Source: RGIG529 sp050950425 (GTDB lineage: Bacteria > Bacillota > Clostridia > Oscillospirales > Oscillospiraceae). Taken from it: a stretch of 64,000 nucleotides of DNA. Below, piece after piece: positions 17,388 through 25,924 of this stretch. The stretch is taken from the NCBI GenBank assembly GCA_050950425.1, contig JBMNHO010000002.1:496001-560000 (forward strand). Direction: 5' to 3'. The notes under the pieces are model-generated. The model saw nothing but the letters and a program-made list of their open reading frames with translations, was not told where the DNA came from and made no database searches. The position numbers were made by a program, and so were the translations under genes. The stretch's first letter is position 1, and each line of letters opens with the position of its first letter.

Positions 17388-17659
17388 GTGTCCTGTTCCT
17401 TCGTCTGTTGCAACTGGCTCACCGCCTGATGCGCGCCGGTGGCGGCAAGGCCGCTCTGAATCCCGACGGCAATTGCTGTCAGCAGCTCCTCTGCCGGAAA
17501 CGTGGGCGTGGTGTAATATCCCAAAACCCCCAACAGTCCGCCGCAGACGCCGCAGAGCAGCGGAAGCCACTGGTTGGGCAGCTTGGTAAGTTTCACTCCC
17601 TGCGCCACCAAATAGCAGATGGCCGTGATAGCCACCACCGCTGTCAGTCCAAAGTCCAT
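17384..17659 (-). CDS. Phage holin
   Basis: The 91-aa protein MDFGLTAVVAITAICYLVAQ... has two hydrophobic segments (residues 5-20 and about 32-48, PLLCGVCGGLLGVLGYY) and a polar C terminus rich in Gln and Glu, typical of a Firmicute phage holin. It follows the endolysin by 12 nt and is coupled to the next small membrane protein by ATGA. It would permeabilise the membrane to release the amidase. Confidence 0.8.
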   Translation of the reverse strand: MDFGLTAVVAITAICYLVAQGVKLTKLPNQWLPLLCGVCGGLLGVLGYYTTPTFPAEELLTAIAVGIQSGLAATGAHQAVSQLQQTKEQDT

Positions 17660-17671
17660 TTCTTCCCCCTC

Positions 17672-18439
17672 CTATTCAAGTTTAAGCAAAGCGGCGGCAC
17701 TTTTCACCAAAAGGTGCTGCACATTTTCCGCGGAATACGCCCCTGCTTTCCAGTAGTCAGGCGCCGTGATAATACCCGCCTTCGAAAGCGCGTCCACCGC
17801 CGCGTCTACCGCCGCCTTCTCCGGTGAGACAGGCGGCTTTGCGGCTGCATTCGTCTCCACGACGGCCTTATACGGAATGCCTAGGAAATCGCAAATCCCG
17901 CGGACATTTTCCACTGCCAGCTTCTGCCGGTACGCATCTGTTTTTAAAAGGGCCACGTCTTCCCGGCTGGTGTGAAATCCGTGTTCAATCAATACAGCCG
18001 GTGCCGTGGTGTACCGCAGAACATAAAACAAACTGTGCGCAATGCCGTTTCCCCGCACCAAGATCCCCGCATCCTTTATCCGTTTCAAAATGGCCCGGGC
18101 GGCAATGTTGCGCCCCGCTGTGTCTCCCGCCTGGGAGGTATAAATCACATATCCCCTGGCGTTGTCCACCCACTCTCCTGCCCCTGCGGCATTGGAGTGA
18201 AGAGAAACGAATAAATTCAGGTTTTGAACCCGGTTGGCAACTTTCACCCGCTGCTCCAAGGTCGCTGTGTGTTCATCCGCCCTGGTAAGGACAACCGACA
18301 CACCGCAGGCCTGCAGTAGCTTCTGCATCCGCTTTGCCATATCTAAATTAAATTCATGTTCCAAATACGTCCCGTCCGGGCTGCGCTTTCCCTTGGTTTC
18401 CACGCCGTGACCCGGGTCAAGACAAACATATTTCGCCAT
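17672..18439 (-). CDS. N-acetylmuramoyl-L-alanine amidase (endolysin, Amidase_3)
   Basis: The protein, about 255 aa, starts MAKYVCLDPGHGVETKGKRS with the zinc ligand His in DPGHG. The second ligand Glu is in YLEHEFNLD, the third in FVSLHSNAAGAGEW, and the catalytic Glu in LIEHGFHTSREDVALL. The C-terminal 60 residues are a small helical domain (AVDAAVDALSKAGIITAPDY) resembling a wall-binding repeat. It cleaves the amide between MurNAc and L-Ala. GAGGGGAG before 18439 decides the start. Neighbouring holins make a lysis cassette. Confidence 0.92.
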   Translation of the reverse strand: MAKYVCLDPGHGVETKGKRSPDGTYLEHEFNLDMAKRMQKLLQACGVSVVLTRADEHTATLEQRVKVANRVQNLNLFVSLHSNAAGAGEWVDNARGYVIYTSQAGDTAGRNIAARAILKRIKDAGILVRGNGIAHSLFYVLRYTTAPAVLIEHGFHTSREDVALLKTDAYRQKLAVENVRGICDFLGIPYKAVVETNAAAKPPVSPEKAAVDAAVDALSKAGIITAPDYWKAGAYSAENVQHLLVKSAAALLKLE

Positions 18440-18520
18440 CTGATACTCCCCTCTGGGGCGATGTGGCTTTGAAATGGCTTTTTTTATAGCCACCCCTATC
18501 CATTATATGCATCGCCTTCC

Positions 18521-18667
18521 TTATTCTAACCCTACGTCGAGTTGATCGATCAAATGAAAGTATTCTTCTTCCTTCAGCCTGCCAACGGCAAAAAAGATGT
18601 CGATTTTCTCCAAAAGGCCCTCTGTCAGGCTGCGTTCAATCATTTTTTGCAATGTACGATATAACAT
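18521..18667 (-). CDS. Small XkdX-like phage protein
   Basis: A 48-aa protein starting MLYRTLQKMIERSLTEGLLE and containing KIDIFFAVGRLKEEEYFHLI, a size and pattern like the XkdX-type small proteins encoded between tail and lysis genes. GGGGA lies 6 nt before the ATG at 18667; a longer in-frame extension is basic and unlikely. Function unknown. Confidence 0.6.
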   Translation of the reverse strand: MLYRTLQKMIERSLTEGLLEKIDIFFAVGRLKEEEYFHLIDQLDVGLE

Positions 18668-18789
18668 TTTTTCCCCTTTCCTCGTTTTTTGTTTTGCAGA
18701 CATCGGAATGGCAAACCCATTTTCCCGTGTCCTTTGGATATGGCGCGTTTTCCGTCTCGTTTTTCTGTTCAACCAAAGTAACCCGCCAC

Positions 18790-19095
18790 TTATTCCAATC
18801 CCCCCAGCTCCAACAGAGCCAGGCGATATTCATGGTCAATCGCCATGCTCATCAGGTCGTCCTCTGTGGTCGTTTCCGGTGTCGGCTCCGGCGGGGGAGC
18901 AGGGATCTCGCTTCCGTCTTTTCTTTCAAATACCCCCGCTTCATAGATATCTCCCGCACTGTACCCCCTCGGACAGGGCACAAATAAGACGTTTTCCGGA
19001 AACGCATTCAAATGGATCAGCGTTTGCAGGGCGGCTTCGCCGTCCAAAATCAAGACGTCTTGTATCGCATTCCCTTCTATCCTGGCATACCGCAT
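18790..19095 (-). CDS. Hypothetical phage tail-associated protein
   Basis: The 101-aa protein starts MRYARIEGNAIQDVLILDGE and ends in an acidic, proline-rich tail (EIPAPPPEPTPETTTEDD). Its ATG overlaps the stop of the glycine-rich fibre-like gene (TAATG). The position directly after that gene suggests an accessory or chaperone for it, but no family is recognised. Confidence 0.7.
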   Translation of the reverse strand: MRYARIEGNAIQDVLILDGEAALQTLIHLNAFPENVLFVPCPRGYSAGDIYEAGVFERKDGSEIPAPPPEPTPETTTEDDLMSMAIDHEYRLALLELGGLE

Positions 19096-20369
19096 TACAG
19101 TCTCCCCTCCGTTATGTAATAAAATAAAAGCACCCTGCCGTCCCCGCCGTCCGCCGCCGTCAGGCCGCCGCCCCCGCCGCCGCCATGGATTCCGGGGGTC
19201 GGAAGCTCAATGGTCGTTTCTGATGTTCCGGAACGGATATAGCCTCTCCCGCCGGCGCCCAGAGAGCCGCCCCCGCCGCCTCCGCCGTGGCTTCCGTTGC
19301 TGGCGTTCCCGCCGCCCCCGCCTATTCCGGAAGCGCCATATCCCCCTCCGCCCCCGCCGCCGCTGTGAATGGTGGAATTTCCAGAGGACTTCTCTGTTCC
19401 CGTGGAACCGCCGGAGGCATAATATCCCCCGCCCCCCGCGCCTGCCGGATATGTCAAGCTTCCACCCGTAGAGCCATAGCTTGTAACAGTGCCGCCGGAA
19501 CCGCCGTATCCGCCGCCGCCGGAGCCGCCAATGTAGCCCGACATGCCGCCGCTGGCCGTTGTGGTGAATGTGAAAGCGGCGCCGGGCGCCCCTGTTTTCA
19601 CCTTGTCGTTGTAATAATAAACATCGTCCGCTTTGTGGTTGTCCTGCATCGACGTTCCGGCATACCCTTCGTTCCCAGCCCCTGCGGAAAGGCCCGAAAT
19701 TTGCTTGCCCGCGCCCCCGTCTCCGCCGTGTGTCCCGCCGGCGCCGCCCGGAGCGGTGCCCCCGCCGCCGCCCCCGCCGCCGTGGATTCCTCCGTTGCCG
19801 CCGCTGCATAGCTCCGTTTTCCCGGCCCCACCGCCCCCGCCGCCGCCAACGGCGCCGTTTCCACCCGGCCGCGTCCCGGAGCCGCCGCCGCCGCTGTATC
19901 CGTCTCCCCCGCTTGTTTCGGTTGCCCCGGAGCCGCCCGGCGCTGTCACGCTTCCAAATGTGGTGGCGCTGCCGTCTCCTCCCGCGCCTGTCGTCCCGCC
20001 GGCGCCGCCGGCGCCGATGATCACAGGGTATGTCGCGGAAGGATCCACGGTCAAAATTTCGTCTCGGACGTAGCCTCCTCCGCCGCCTCCGCCCAGAGCG
20101 CCCCCGCCCCCGCCGCCGGCCAGCAGCACCCGAACCTTGGGAACCGTCATGCCCTCCGGCGGCGTCCATGTGCCGCCGGTTTCGATCACTTCGCGTACCA
20201 TTTTCGCTCTGGTCCATTTGTCTGTCTGCAGCAACCCGTTGTCCACGGTGGGTGCCTCTGTGCCCAGCATCTGTGCCGTGGCGTCCAATAGGGTCACGTC
20301 TCCCGCTGTTAGGGCGGGGAGATAGGTATTCCCCTGCGCATCTTCTAAATTCATCTTATATATTGCCAT
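19095..20369 (-). CDS. Glycine-rich tail fibre-like protein
   Basis: The 424-aa protein starts MAIYKMNLEDAQGNTYLPAL. After a short N-terminal domain ending near residue 80 it becomes about half glycine for roughly 340 residues, with blocks such as AGGGGGGALGGGGGGGYVRD separated by short variable segments. Glycine-rich domains of this kind form polyglycine-helix bundles in some phage adhesins, which makes a receptor-binding tip plausible (inference). GC-rich codons for glycine give the region a marked strand bias. AAGGAGG precedes the start. Confidence 0.8.
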   Translation of the reverse strand: MAIYKMNLEDAQGNTYLPALTAGDVTLLDATAQMLGTEAPTVDNGLLQTDKWTRAKMVREVIETGGTWTPPEGMTVPKVRVLLAGGGGGGALGGGGGGGYVRDEILTVDPSATYPVIIGAGGAGGTTGAGGDGSATTFGSVTAPGGSGATETSGGDGYSGGGGSGTRPGGNGAVGGGGGGGAGKTELCSGGNGGIHGGGGGGGGTAPGGAGGTHGGDGGAGKQISGLSAGAGNEGYAGTSMQDNHKADDVYYYNDKVKTGAPGAAFTFTTTASGGMSGYIGGSGGGGYGGSGGTVTSYGSTGGSLTYPAGAGGGGYYASGGSTGTEKSSGNSTIHSGGGGGGGYGASGIGGGGGNASNGSHGGGGGGGSLGAGGRGYIRSGTSETTIELPTPGIHGGGGGGGLTAADGGDGRVLLFYYITEGRL

Positions 20370-20378
20370 ATATCCTCC

Positions 20379-20702
20379 TTATGCCCCTGCCGTTTCGGCA
20401 ACTTGTTCCGTCACCTTCCAGTAAGCAGCGCCGGGGATGCGCAGGGAAACAGGAATCTCCTCCCCCGCGGGGATCATCACCGTCATACCAGGCACCCGCC
20501 CGATGGCCGCCTGCAGCAGGGCCGCGTTGATCTCCGCTGCCACCCCCGGCAAAAGCGTGTAATTCACATATGCCTGAAGGGCAAGCCCCCCTTCATCAAA
20601 TTTCGCCTTCAATTCCCCGGCGGTGAGCCCCCCGATGTCGTTCGGTTCATCCTCCAAAGATGAAATAATGTGCATGTCATAAGCAAACGATGCAATCGCC
20701 AT
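20379..20702 (-). CDS. Hypothetical phage structural protein
   Basis: A 107-aa protein starting MAIASFAYDMHIISSLEDEP. No family recognised. It sits 9 nt upstream of the glycine-rich gene and downstream of the gp10-like gene, so a tail or adaptor role is likely from position. GGAGGGAG precedes the ATG. Confidence 0.65.
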   Translation of the reverse strand: MAIASFAYDMHIISSLEDEPNDIGGLTAGELKAKFDEGGLALQAYVNYTLLPGVAAEINAALLQAAIGRVPGMTVMIPAGEEIPVSLRIPGAAYWKVTEQVAETAGA

Positions 20703-20761
20703 AAATCTCCCTCCATATCATGCGTTCTGTCAGGCGCCGTTTCACCTGATATTTAATGCAG

Positions 20762-22570
20762 CTAATGCAGCGCGTTTCCAAGCTGCGCCTCCATCTGCAC
20801 CTCTAAAATGGTAGCGGTGGCCGAGGCAGAGCAGCTCTCGATCACCAGCTGGTCATAAACCGTCCCGCGCGCGGGGATGCGCAGCCGCTGTTTCTGCGGC
20901 CGCTGGTTCGAACGAAACGAGAAGTGTTCGAAATTCGCGTGGGTAAAGGTGCAAAAGGAATAGGCAATGACCCGGCGGCGGTAAACCCCCCGGCGATTGC
21001 TGCGCAGCGTCACGTTCGCCCTGGCGGACGCTTCCGGCTGCATGGAGACGGTAAGTGGCAGAAGATGCACCCGCCTGGCACCTGCGCCGAAGTCCATAGA
21101 GCCGCTTTCCCACAGGGCGTCAATGGGTGCCTCATCGTCGCTTCGGTATTGGCGAGACACGTGGATCAATCGCCCGTCCGCCGTCCCAAAATACAGCTCT
21201 CCCCCCGCTCGCTGCGCCGCTGTAACCTCCAACCCGACATAACGATACCAAACGTCCAGCCCATAGTGGTACACCAGACACTCATTTCCAAAAAACAGAT
21301 AATATTCTTGGCTGTCCCCGTCGTCAAACGTCGTAATGCGGTTGAAATCGAGAAGTAATAGCGTCTGTTCCACCCGACCGGACACCCGAACAGCACTCCG
21401 CTCATCCTGTATGCTGTCCTCCGAAATCCATCGGTAGATTCCGTGTCCCTTCAGCGTATAGGGCCAGTTGAGTAAAAGGCGTACTTGTCCGGATGCTTCA
21501 TTTCCCACTTCCCGGTTCAAAGTTGTGACGTAAAAGGCGGGAATAACGCTGCCGTCCGCCAGTGTCAGAGTATCATATGCAATGGCAAACGCTCCGTCCG
21601 GTTTAAAAGCCAAAAGCCGTGCCCCGTGGCGGATCATTCCTGTTACGGGCGTGTTCTTGCGGTCAACCGAAAGGATGTTCAAGGCAGGAAAATACTCCGC
21701 CGTCGGCATGCCCGTTTCTGTCAGGCCGGAATAAAGGGTGTCGTTTGTCCCGTCGCCGTACAGGAACACCCGTGTGTCGGAAGCGCCGTTAAAGCATTCG
21801 GCATATTCCATGGCGCAAACCCGGCTTCGCTCCCCCGCTCCTTTTGTCCAGGTTATCTCAATGGTGTTCACCCCCTGCGGCGGGGCCGATGCAAAGGTCA
21901 AGGCCCCGCCGGCAAGATCTGCCGTGTAATCTGGCAGCACGCTGCCGTCCGTGGCGATCACCCGATCCACGCTGTCTATGTTTCCCTCTCCCATCTGAAA
22001 GGTGACAGACGTTCCGTCGGGCGAAAACTGCTGCCGCTTGGCTCCGGTCAGCAAATTCAGCGGTTCCAAGAGCGTCCCGCCCCCTTCCGGCGGTGTGGCC
22101 ACAGCAATGAGCGGCACATAACCAGTCACCGTTTGGAGTCCCCCGGTTCCATCCCAAAAGAGATATTCCGTACCATTTAGTAAGTAAATCTTCCCGTCAA
22201 AGGGAAAGAAAAAAGTCTCCCTATCCGTCAGTGTTCCAAGGTCTGTGGCGGAATCAGACGCCAAATCCACGTTCCATATATGGCCCCCCTGGGCCACCAG
22301 AAAGCACGCCGTCTCCCCCGCCTTTCCGGAAAACATGCCGCGTACCGGGGTGTTCTTTTCGTCCGGGGCAGTCCCCTCCCCCTCCGCCGCGGCAGAACAG
22401 GCAGCCAAACGCAGAATCGTCCGGCTCCCGGGGCGAACTTGGAGATGATAGCCGTCTGTAATGCGGAAATTGCGCATTGCAGAGGCCTCTCCCGGTTTTA
22501 CGTTCACGGTGCCGTACGGGTCCTGCCGCAGACCTAAAAATTGCTTGATGGTGATTGCACTGGTCAACAT
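20762..22570 (-). CDS. Phage stopper/tail-hub-like protein (P22 gp10 type)
   Basis: The 602-aa protein starts MLTSAITIKQFLGLRQDPYG and is rich in short beta-type repeats (KPDGAFAIAYDTLTLADGSV; EYYLFFGNECLVYHYGLDVW), fitting a beta-propeller. The N-terminal phrase about residues 18-45 (VNVKPGEASAMRNFRITDGY) resembles the opening of head-closure/tail-hub proteins of short-tailed phages. Similarity to P22 gp10 is by layout and position, not by a confirmed motif. AAGGAG precedes the ATG. It follows the large terminase gene. Confidence 0.65.
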   Translation of the reverse strand: MLTSAITIKQFLGLRQDPYGTVNVKPGEASAMRNFRITDGYHLQVRPGSRTILRLAACSAAAEGEGTAPDEKNTPVRGMFSGKAGETACFLVAQGGHIWNVDLASDSATDLGTLTDRETFFFPFDGKIYLLNGTEYLFWDGTGGLQTVTGYVPLIAVATPPEGGGTLLEPLNLLTGAKRQQFSPDGTSVTFQMGEGNIDSVDRVIATDGSVLPDYTADLAGGALTFASAPPQGVNTIEITWTKGAGERSRVCAMEYAECFNGASDTRVFLYGDGTNDTLYSGLTETGMPTAEYFPALNILSVDRKNTPVTGMIRHGARLLAFKPDGAFAIAYDTLTLADGSVIPAFYVTTLNREVGNEASGQVRLLLNWPYTLKGHGIYRWISEDSIQDERSAVRVSGRVEQTLLLLDFNRITTFDDGDSQEYYLFFGNECLVYHYGLDVWYRYVGLEVTAAQRAGGELYFGTADGRLIHVSRQYRSDDEAPIDALWESGSMDFGAGARRVHLLPLTVSMQPEASARANVTLRSNRRGVYRRRVIAYSFCTFTHANFEHFSFRSNQRPQKQRLRIPARGTVYDQLVIESCSASATATILEVQMEAQLGNALH

Positions 22571-22667
22571 AATATGCTCCTTTCCCGGACGCGCGCCCGG
22601 CGCTTTGTTCCCCGCCGTCCCTCGTGGCTCCGGGTGCGCGTCCGCTGGGGCCTTGCCTAAAAAGAGA

Positions 22668-24131
22668 TTAGGGACGAAAGAAGCCCAAATACCCTCCTGT
22701 GGGCGTCCCTCCCGTCATAGCGGTCTGGTAAGCCGCTCCCCGCTCCCATGCTTCCTCCTCCGGCCCCGCTGTTTTCCAGTTGCGCCCCCCAGGCGTACGG
22801 AACCGGATAAAATAGCGAAGCGCGTCGCAGATATGCGTGATATCATGCGGCTCCGTGGCGCAGTCGGACGGGTCCTTGTCGCTGTGCTGCAGCGCAGGCA
22901 AATTGCGGATCAGCCCCCTGCAATCTTCTGTCACAAGAAGGCCGGGCACGCCGTCCTCTCGCTTTTTCAGCGCTTCTTTGAGAAGCACCCATCCCTGAAT
23001 CCGGCTTTGAGACCCCTTCCCCCGCAAAAGAGGAACGCCAAACTGCGCAAACAGCTCTGCCATGGTTTTGCCCGTGTCCTTTTGTCGGCTCCATAAATCC
23101 GTAGGGGCAATGGCCCCCACCAGCCGTTCCGCCTCCTCCGGCGGCGTCATGTCCCGCGTCAGCCGGGCCGCTTCGGACACCACAAGGCCCGGCTGCTGTA
23201 CTTCCCGGTAAACATAACACCGTCCTGTTTCGTCCACGCCGATCCAAAGGCAGGCAAACATGTCAAGCCCGTAATCAATGGCCCTGTAAAGAAACCAATC
23301 CTCTTGGGGCCGCAGGGGCGCAACCACGTGGGTGTCCCGCCGGAATTCGGAAAAATACTGCCCCGCCAGCGCGTCCCAGTCCCCGTAGCGGTGGGCTCTG
23401 CGGATGTCCTCCGGCAGCAGATCCAGCATGCGGACGTATTCCGGGGATTTTTCCATCATCACCGTGTTGTCCTCCACCGTTGCGGGAATAAACAAATAGT
23501 CCTCCGGCCTCTCCCCCAGCCCTTCCCGCAGCTCCCGGTCCAGAAACAGCCGCTTCACCCACAAATGCCCCACGCCCCCCGGGTTGCAGGTCAGATACAT
23601 CCGTTTGGGAATGTCGTTCACGCCACGCAGGCAGGCCCCCAACGTGCGAAACTGTTCCTCCGTCAGCTGCGTGGCTTCGTCAATAAAAATCCAGTCATAT
23701 TCCTGCCCCTGATACTGGGCGGCGTCGCTTTGGTCGTGGAAGTGTCCAAAGCGAATTTGAGAGCCGTTGCCCATTTGAATCACGTGGCGGGAAGCGTTGT
23801 ACGTCCCCAGCTCCGGGGGAACCAGCGCCACCAGCGGGTCAATCAGGGTGCGTTCCAAGTCCGTAAAACTCCGCCGTAAAATTAAAACTTTAATGCCCGG
23901 ATACCGAAGCGCCCCGCCCACCGCCTTGATCCGCAAAATATGCGACTTCCCTCCGCCCCTGGCCCCTCCGTAAGCGGTGTACCTGGCTCTGGACAGGCAA
24001 AAACGCAGTTGCTTCGGGTTTGGCGTTCCCAAACACAAAACAATTTCTCCCTCTGGCCCCGTCCGGTAAGTCAGAGCCGCCCTCTGTGTTTTCACCTGTT
24101 TCGTGTCGCTTTCTTCCCCTCTTTTTTTCAT
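22668..24131 (-). CDS. Phage terminase large subunit
   Basis: This ATPase/nuclease packages DNA into the prohead. The Walker A-like motif is YGGARGGGKSHI; Walker B is EYDWIFIDEATQLTEEQ, followed by MYLTCNPGGVGHLWVKRLFL. The nuclease half has AIDYGLDMFACLWIGVDE and the late CDALRYFIRF segment with a metal-binding Asp. The start is uncertain: in-frame ATGs lie at 24200, 24182 and 24131. I chose 24131, which follows the stop of the gp4-like gene. Its position after the coat and connector genes is unusual. Confidence 0.9.
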   Translation of the reverse strand: MKKRGEESDTKQVKTQRAALTYRTGPEGEIVLCLGTPNPKQLRFCLSRARYTAYGGARGGGKSHILRIKAVGGALRYPGIKVLILRRSFTDLERTLIDPLVALVPPELGTYNASRHVIQMGNGSQIRFGHFHDQSDAAQYQGQEYDWIFIDEATQLTEEQFRTLGACLRGVNDIPKRMYLTCNPGGVGHLWVKRLFLDRELREGLGERPEDYLFIPATVEDNTVMMEKSPEYVRMLDLLPEDIRRAHRYGDWDALAGQYFSEFRRDTHVVAPLRPQEDWFLYRAIDYGLDMFACLWIGVDETGRCYVYREVQQPGLVVSEAARLTRDMTPPEEAERLVGAIAPTDLWSRQKDTGKTMAELFAQFGVPLLRGKGSQSRIQGWVLLKEALKKREDGVPGLLVTEDCRGLIRNLPALQHSDKDPSDCATEPHDITHICDALRYFIRFRTPGGRNWKTAGPEEEAWERGAAYQTAMTGGTPTGGYLGFFRP

Positions 24132-24166
24132 TTCCTTCTTCTCTTCCACGGAACAGAACTCCGAGT

Positions 24167-24613
24167 TCACATCGTGCCCCATCGGCCAAACCGGGACCAT
24201 TCCGTTCCGCCGTAGGGTCTTCCAATGTCTTCAGATACAGCGGGTATGTTCCTTTTGGCGTCCGACAAAAGCTGCTTGTACCGGGAAAGCAGCTTTTGCG
24301 CCAGATCCGGGTTCACCTCCATCAGCAGATGCGCCGCCAGCCCATAGGGTAAAACAGCAATGCAGATGAAATCGTCCAGAGGCACCACGTCATCCATGCC
24401 CGTTAAAATCGGAAAAACAGTCCGCACCCCCGGCGCGGCCTCCGGCGCCGTGTCGGAAGCCAGGCAGCACTCCTGCTGCAACACGTTTAAAACAGGCAAG
24501 GCGCGAAACTTAAAGTCTTTGTTGTCTCTTGTGTCGGAAACCCCCGTCTCGTCGTCCCCTTCGTTCATCAGCTGGATGGCAAGGTTGAAAATATCTTGCG
24601 CTGTCCGCCCCAT
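24167..24613 (-). CDS. Head-tail connector (P22 gp4-like)
   Basis: The 148-aa protein starts MGRTAQDIFNLAIQLMNEGD and has the helical composition and size of ring-forming head-completion proteins such as P22 gp4. Its place between the coat gene and the terminase/gp10-like genes fits that role. AAGGAG lies about 12 nt upstream of the ATG. Assignment rests on size, N-terminal pattern and order. Confidence 0.7.
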   Translation of the reverse strand: MGRTAQDIFNLAIQLMNEGDDETGVSDTRDNKDFKFRALPVLNVLQQECCLASDTAPEAAPGVRTVFPILTGMDDVVPLDDFICIAVLPYGLAAHLLMEVNPDLAQKLLSRYKQLLSDAKRNIPAVSEDIGRPYGGTEWSRFGRWGTM

Positions 24614-24677
24614 TGTCTCATCCTCTCCTTCCCGCCCCGAGGCCGCTGCCTCGGCCTCGGGGTTTTGGGGTTGTTTT

Positions 24678-25781
24678 TTATATCTTGTAGGAAGTCTCCG
24701 TCACGCCGGAGGCGTATTTCCCGCTGCCCACAGCATATGCCTTCACCGTGGTATCTTCCGACCAGCCGGTGGTTGCAATGCCGGTTTCGCCGCCGGTATA
24801 CAGGGCGGCACTTGCGCTAAATCGGGGGTCTGTGCCGTCCAGCGTGTAATAAACAGGCGCGCCGGACGTGGCGCAGGCCATGGCGATCTTTGTCGTCCCC
24901 GGTGTCACGGTGCTGCCGTCAACAGGGGTAATCGTCACCGCCGCCGTAACAAGGTCCTCATTCACCGCGGCATAAATCCCCTCCGCTCGAGATCCCAGAA
25001 CAAACGCGTCGAAGATAATGCGCCCTTCCGCCAAGTCGCCGGAAATGCCCGGCGGGTCCTTATGTACCTTGTAGTCCTGAAGTTTCATGGGAGAAAGGCA
25101 GGCGCTCTTGTGGGTGATGAGAAAATAGACGCCCTCCGGCATGTAGCTGTCCGGGATTTTGACGACCCGCATGCCGTCGATCTCTCCCACCTGCCCCTTG
25201 ATAATGGCTTTTTCACTGACTTTGTCCATAGGGCTAAAGTCGGCGCAGGTTTTCAAAAGTTTATAATAGCTGGCGGCAATGCGAATCTCCCGCTGGTCCC
25301 CGGGTACCAAATGGTTGTCCAGGTACAAAACCCCATCCATAATGTGAGATACAACGGTTTCCCTTGTGGGTGCAGAAATCCCCGCGATTTTCCCGGCGGA
25401 TTTGCTCCAGATCCCCAGGCGGTATTTGTCTACATACGGATTGATCACTTCGTCGATCTCCCGGCGCAGGGCTCTCCCCGCCGCCTTTGTATTCATCTGC
25501 TCGCCGGTGTTGCCCTTGTCGATGATAAAGGTAAAGCTTTTGTCCTGGCCCATCACCAGCTCCTGTACCGTGTCCCCCAGATCCTCGGGCGTGCCATAGC
25601 GGGACGTGCCGCTGCGGGTGTAATCCCCCAGAGGTGCCGTGTTGATGGAATAGACCTTCACTGTTTTCACGCCTGTGAATTCATAGTCCTTGTTAAAGGC
25701 GCCGTCCGTGAACGACGTTTCCCTGAAGCGTTCGGCGACTTTCGACGCGTACTTGCTGGCTAAATTGATGGTTTGTCCCAT
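24678..25781 (-). CDS. Major capsid protein with C-terminal Ig-like domain
   Basis: The 367-aa protein starts MGQTINLASKYASKVAERFR and contains VKVYSINTAPLGDYTRSG and SFTFIIDKGNTGEQMNTKAA, features I associate with Firmicute phage coat proteins. After about residue 285 a separate domain follows (VTITPVDGSTVTPGTTKIAM ... VYYTLDGTDPRFSAS) that resembles the small Ig/FN3-like chitobiase C-terminal fold. This would decorate the capsid surface. AAGGAG precedes the start. It follows the scaffold gene, the usual order. Confidence 0.85.
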   Translation of the reverse strand: MGQTINLASKYASKVAERFRETSFTDGAFNKDYEFTGVKTVKVYSINTAPLGDYTRSGTSRYGTPEDLGDTVQELVMGQDKSFTFIIDKGNTGEQMNTKAAGRALRREIDEVINPYVDKYRLGIWSKSAGKIAGISAPTRETVVSHIMDGVLYLDNHLVPGDQREIRIAASYYKLLKTCADFSPMDKVSEKAIIKGQVGEIDGMRVVKIPDSYMPEGVYFLITHKSACLSPMKLQDYKVHKDPPGISGDLAEGRIIFDAFVLGSRAEGIYAAVNEDLVTAAVTITPVDGSTVTPGTTKIAMACATSGAPVYYTLDGTDPRFSASAALYTGGETGIATTGWSEDTTVKAYAVGSGKYASGVTETSYKI

Positions 25782-25924
25782 ATGCTTTGTTTCTCCTTTT
25801 CTTCATGTGCTTCATGGCGCATAGTTTATCTGGAAGTCCGGCCAAAAAGCCGGTATTTCCTGTGGCAAACGGGAGGGATTTTCAATTGTTTTTTTGAGAT
25901 GCTCCGCTTTCATCCCGTTGGGAA

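Noticed and set aside
19100..20200. Possible tandem DNA repeat or CRISPR-like array
   Set aside because: The repeated CCGCC pattern comes from polyglycine codons; there are no regular repeat-spacer units.
19207..20217. An arginine-rich open frame overlapping the glycine-rich phage gene
   Set aside because: It is the shifted reading of glycine codons (GGN read as arginine) and has no ribosome binding site.
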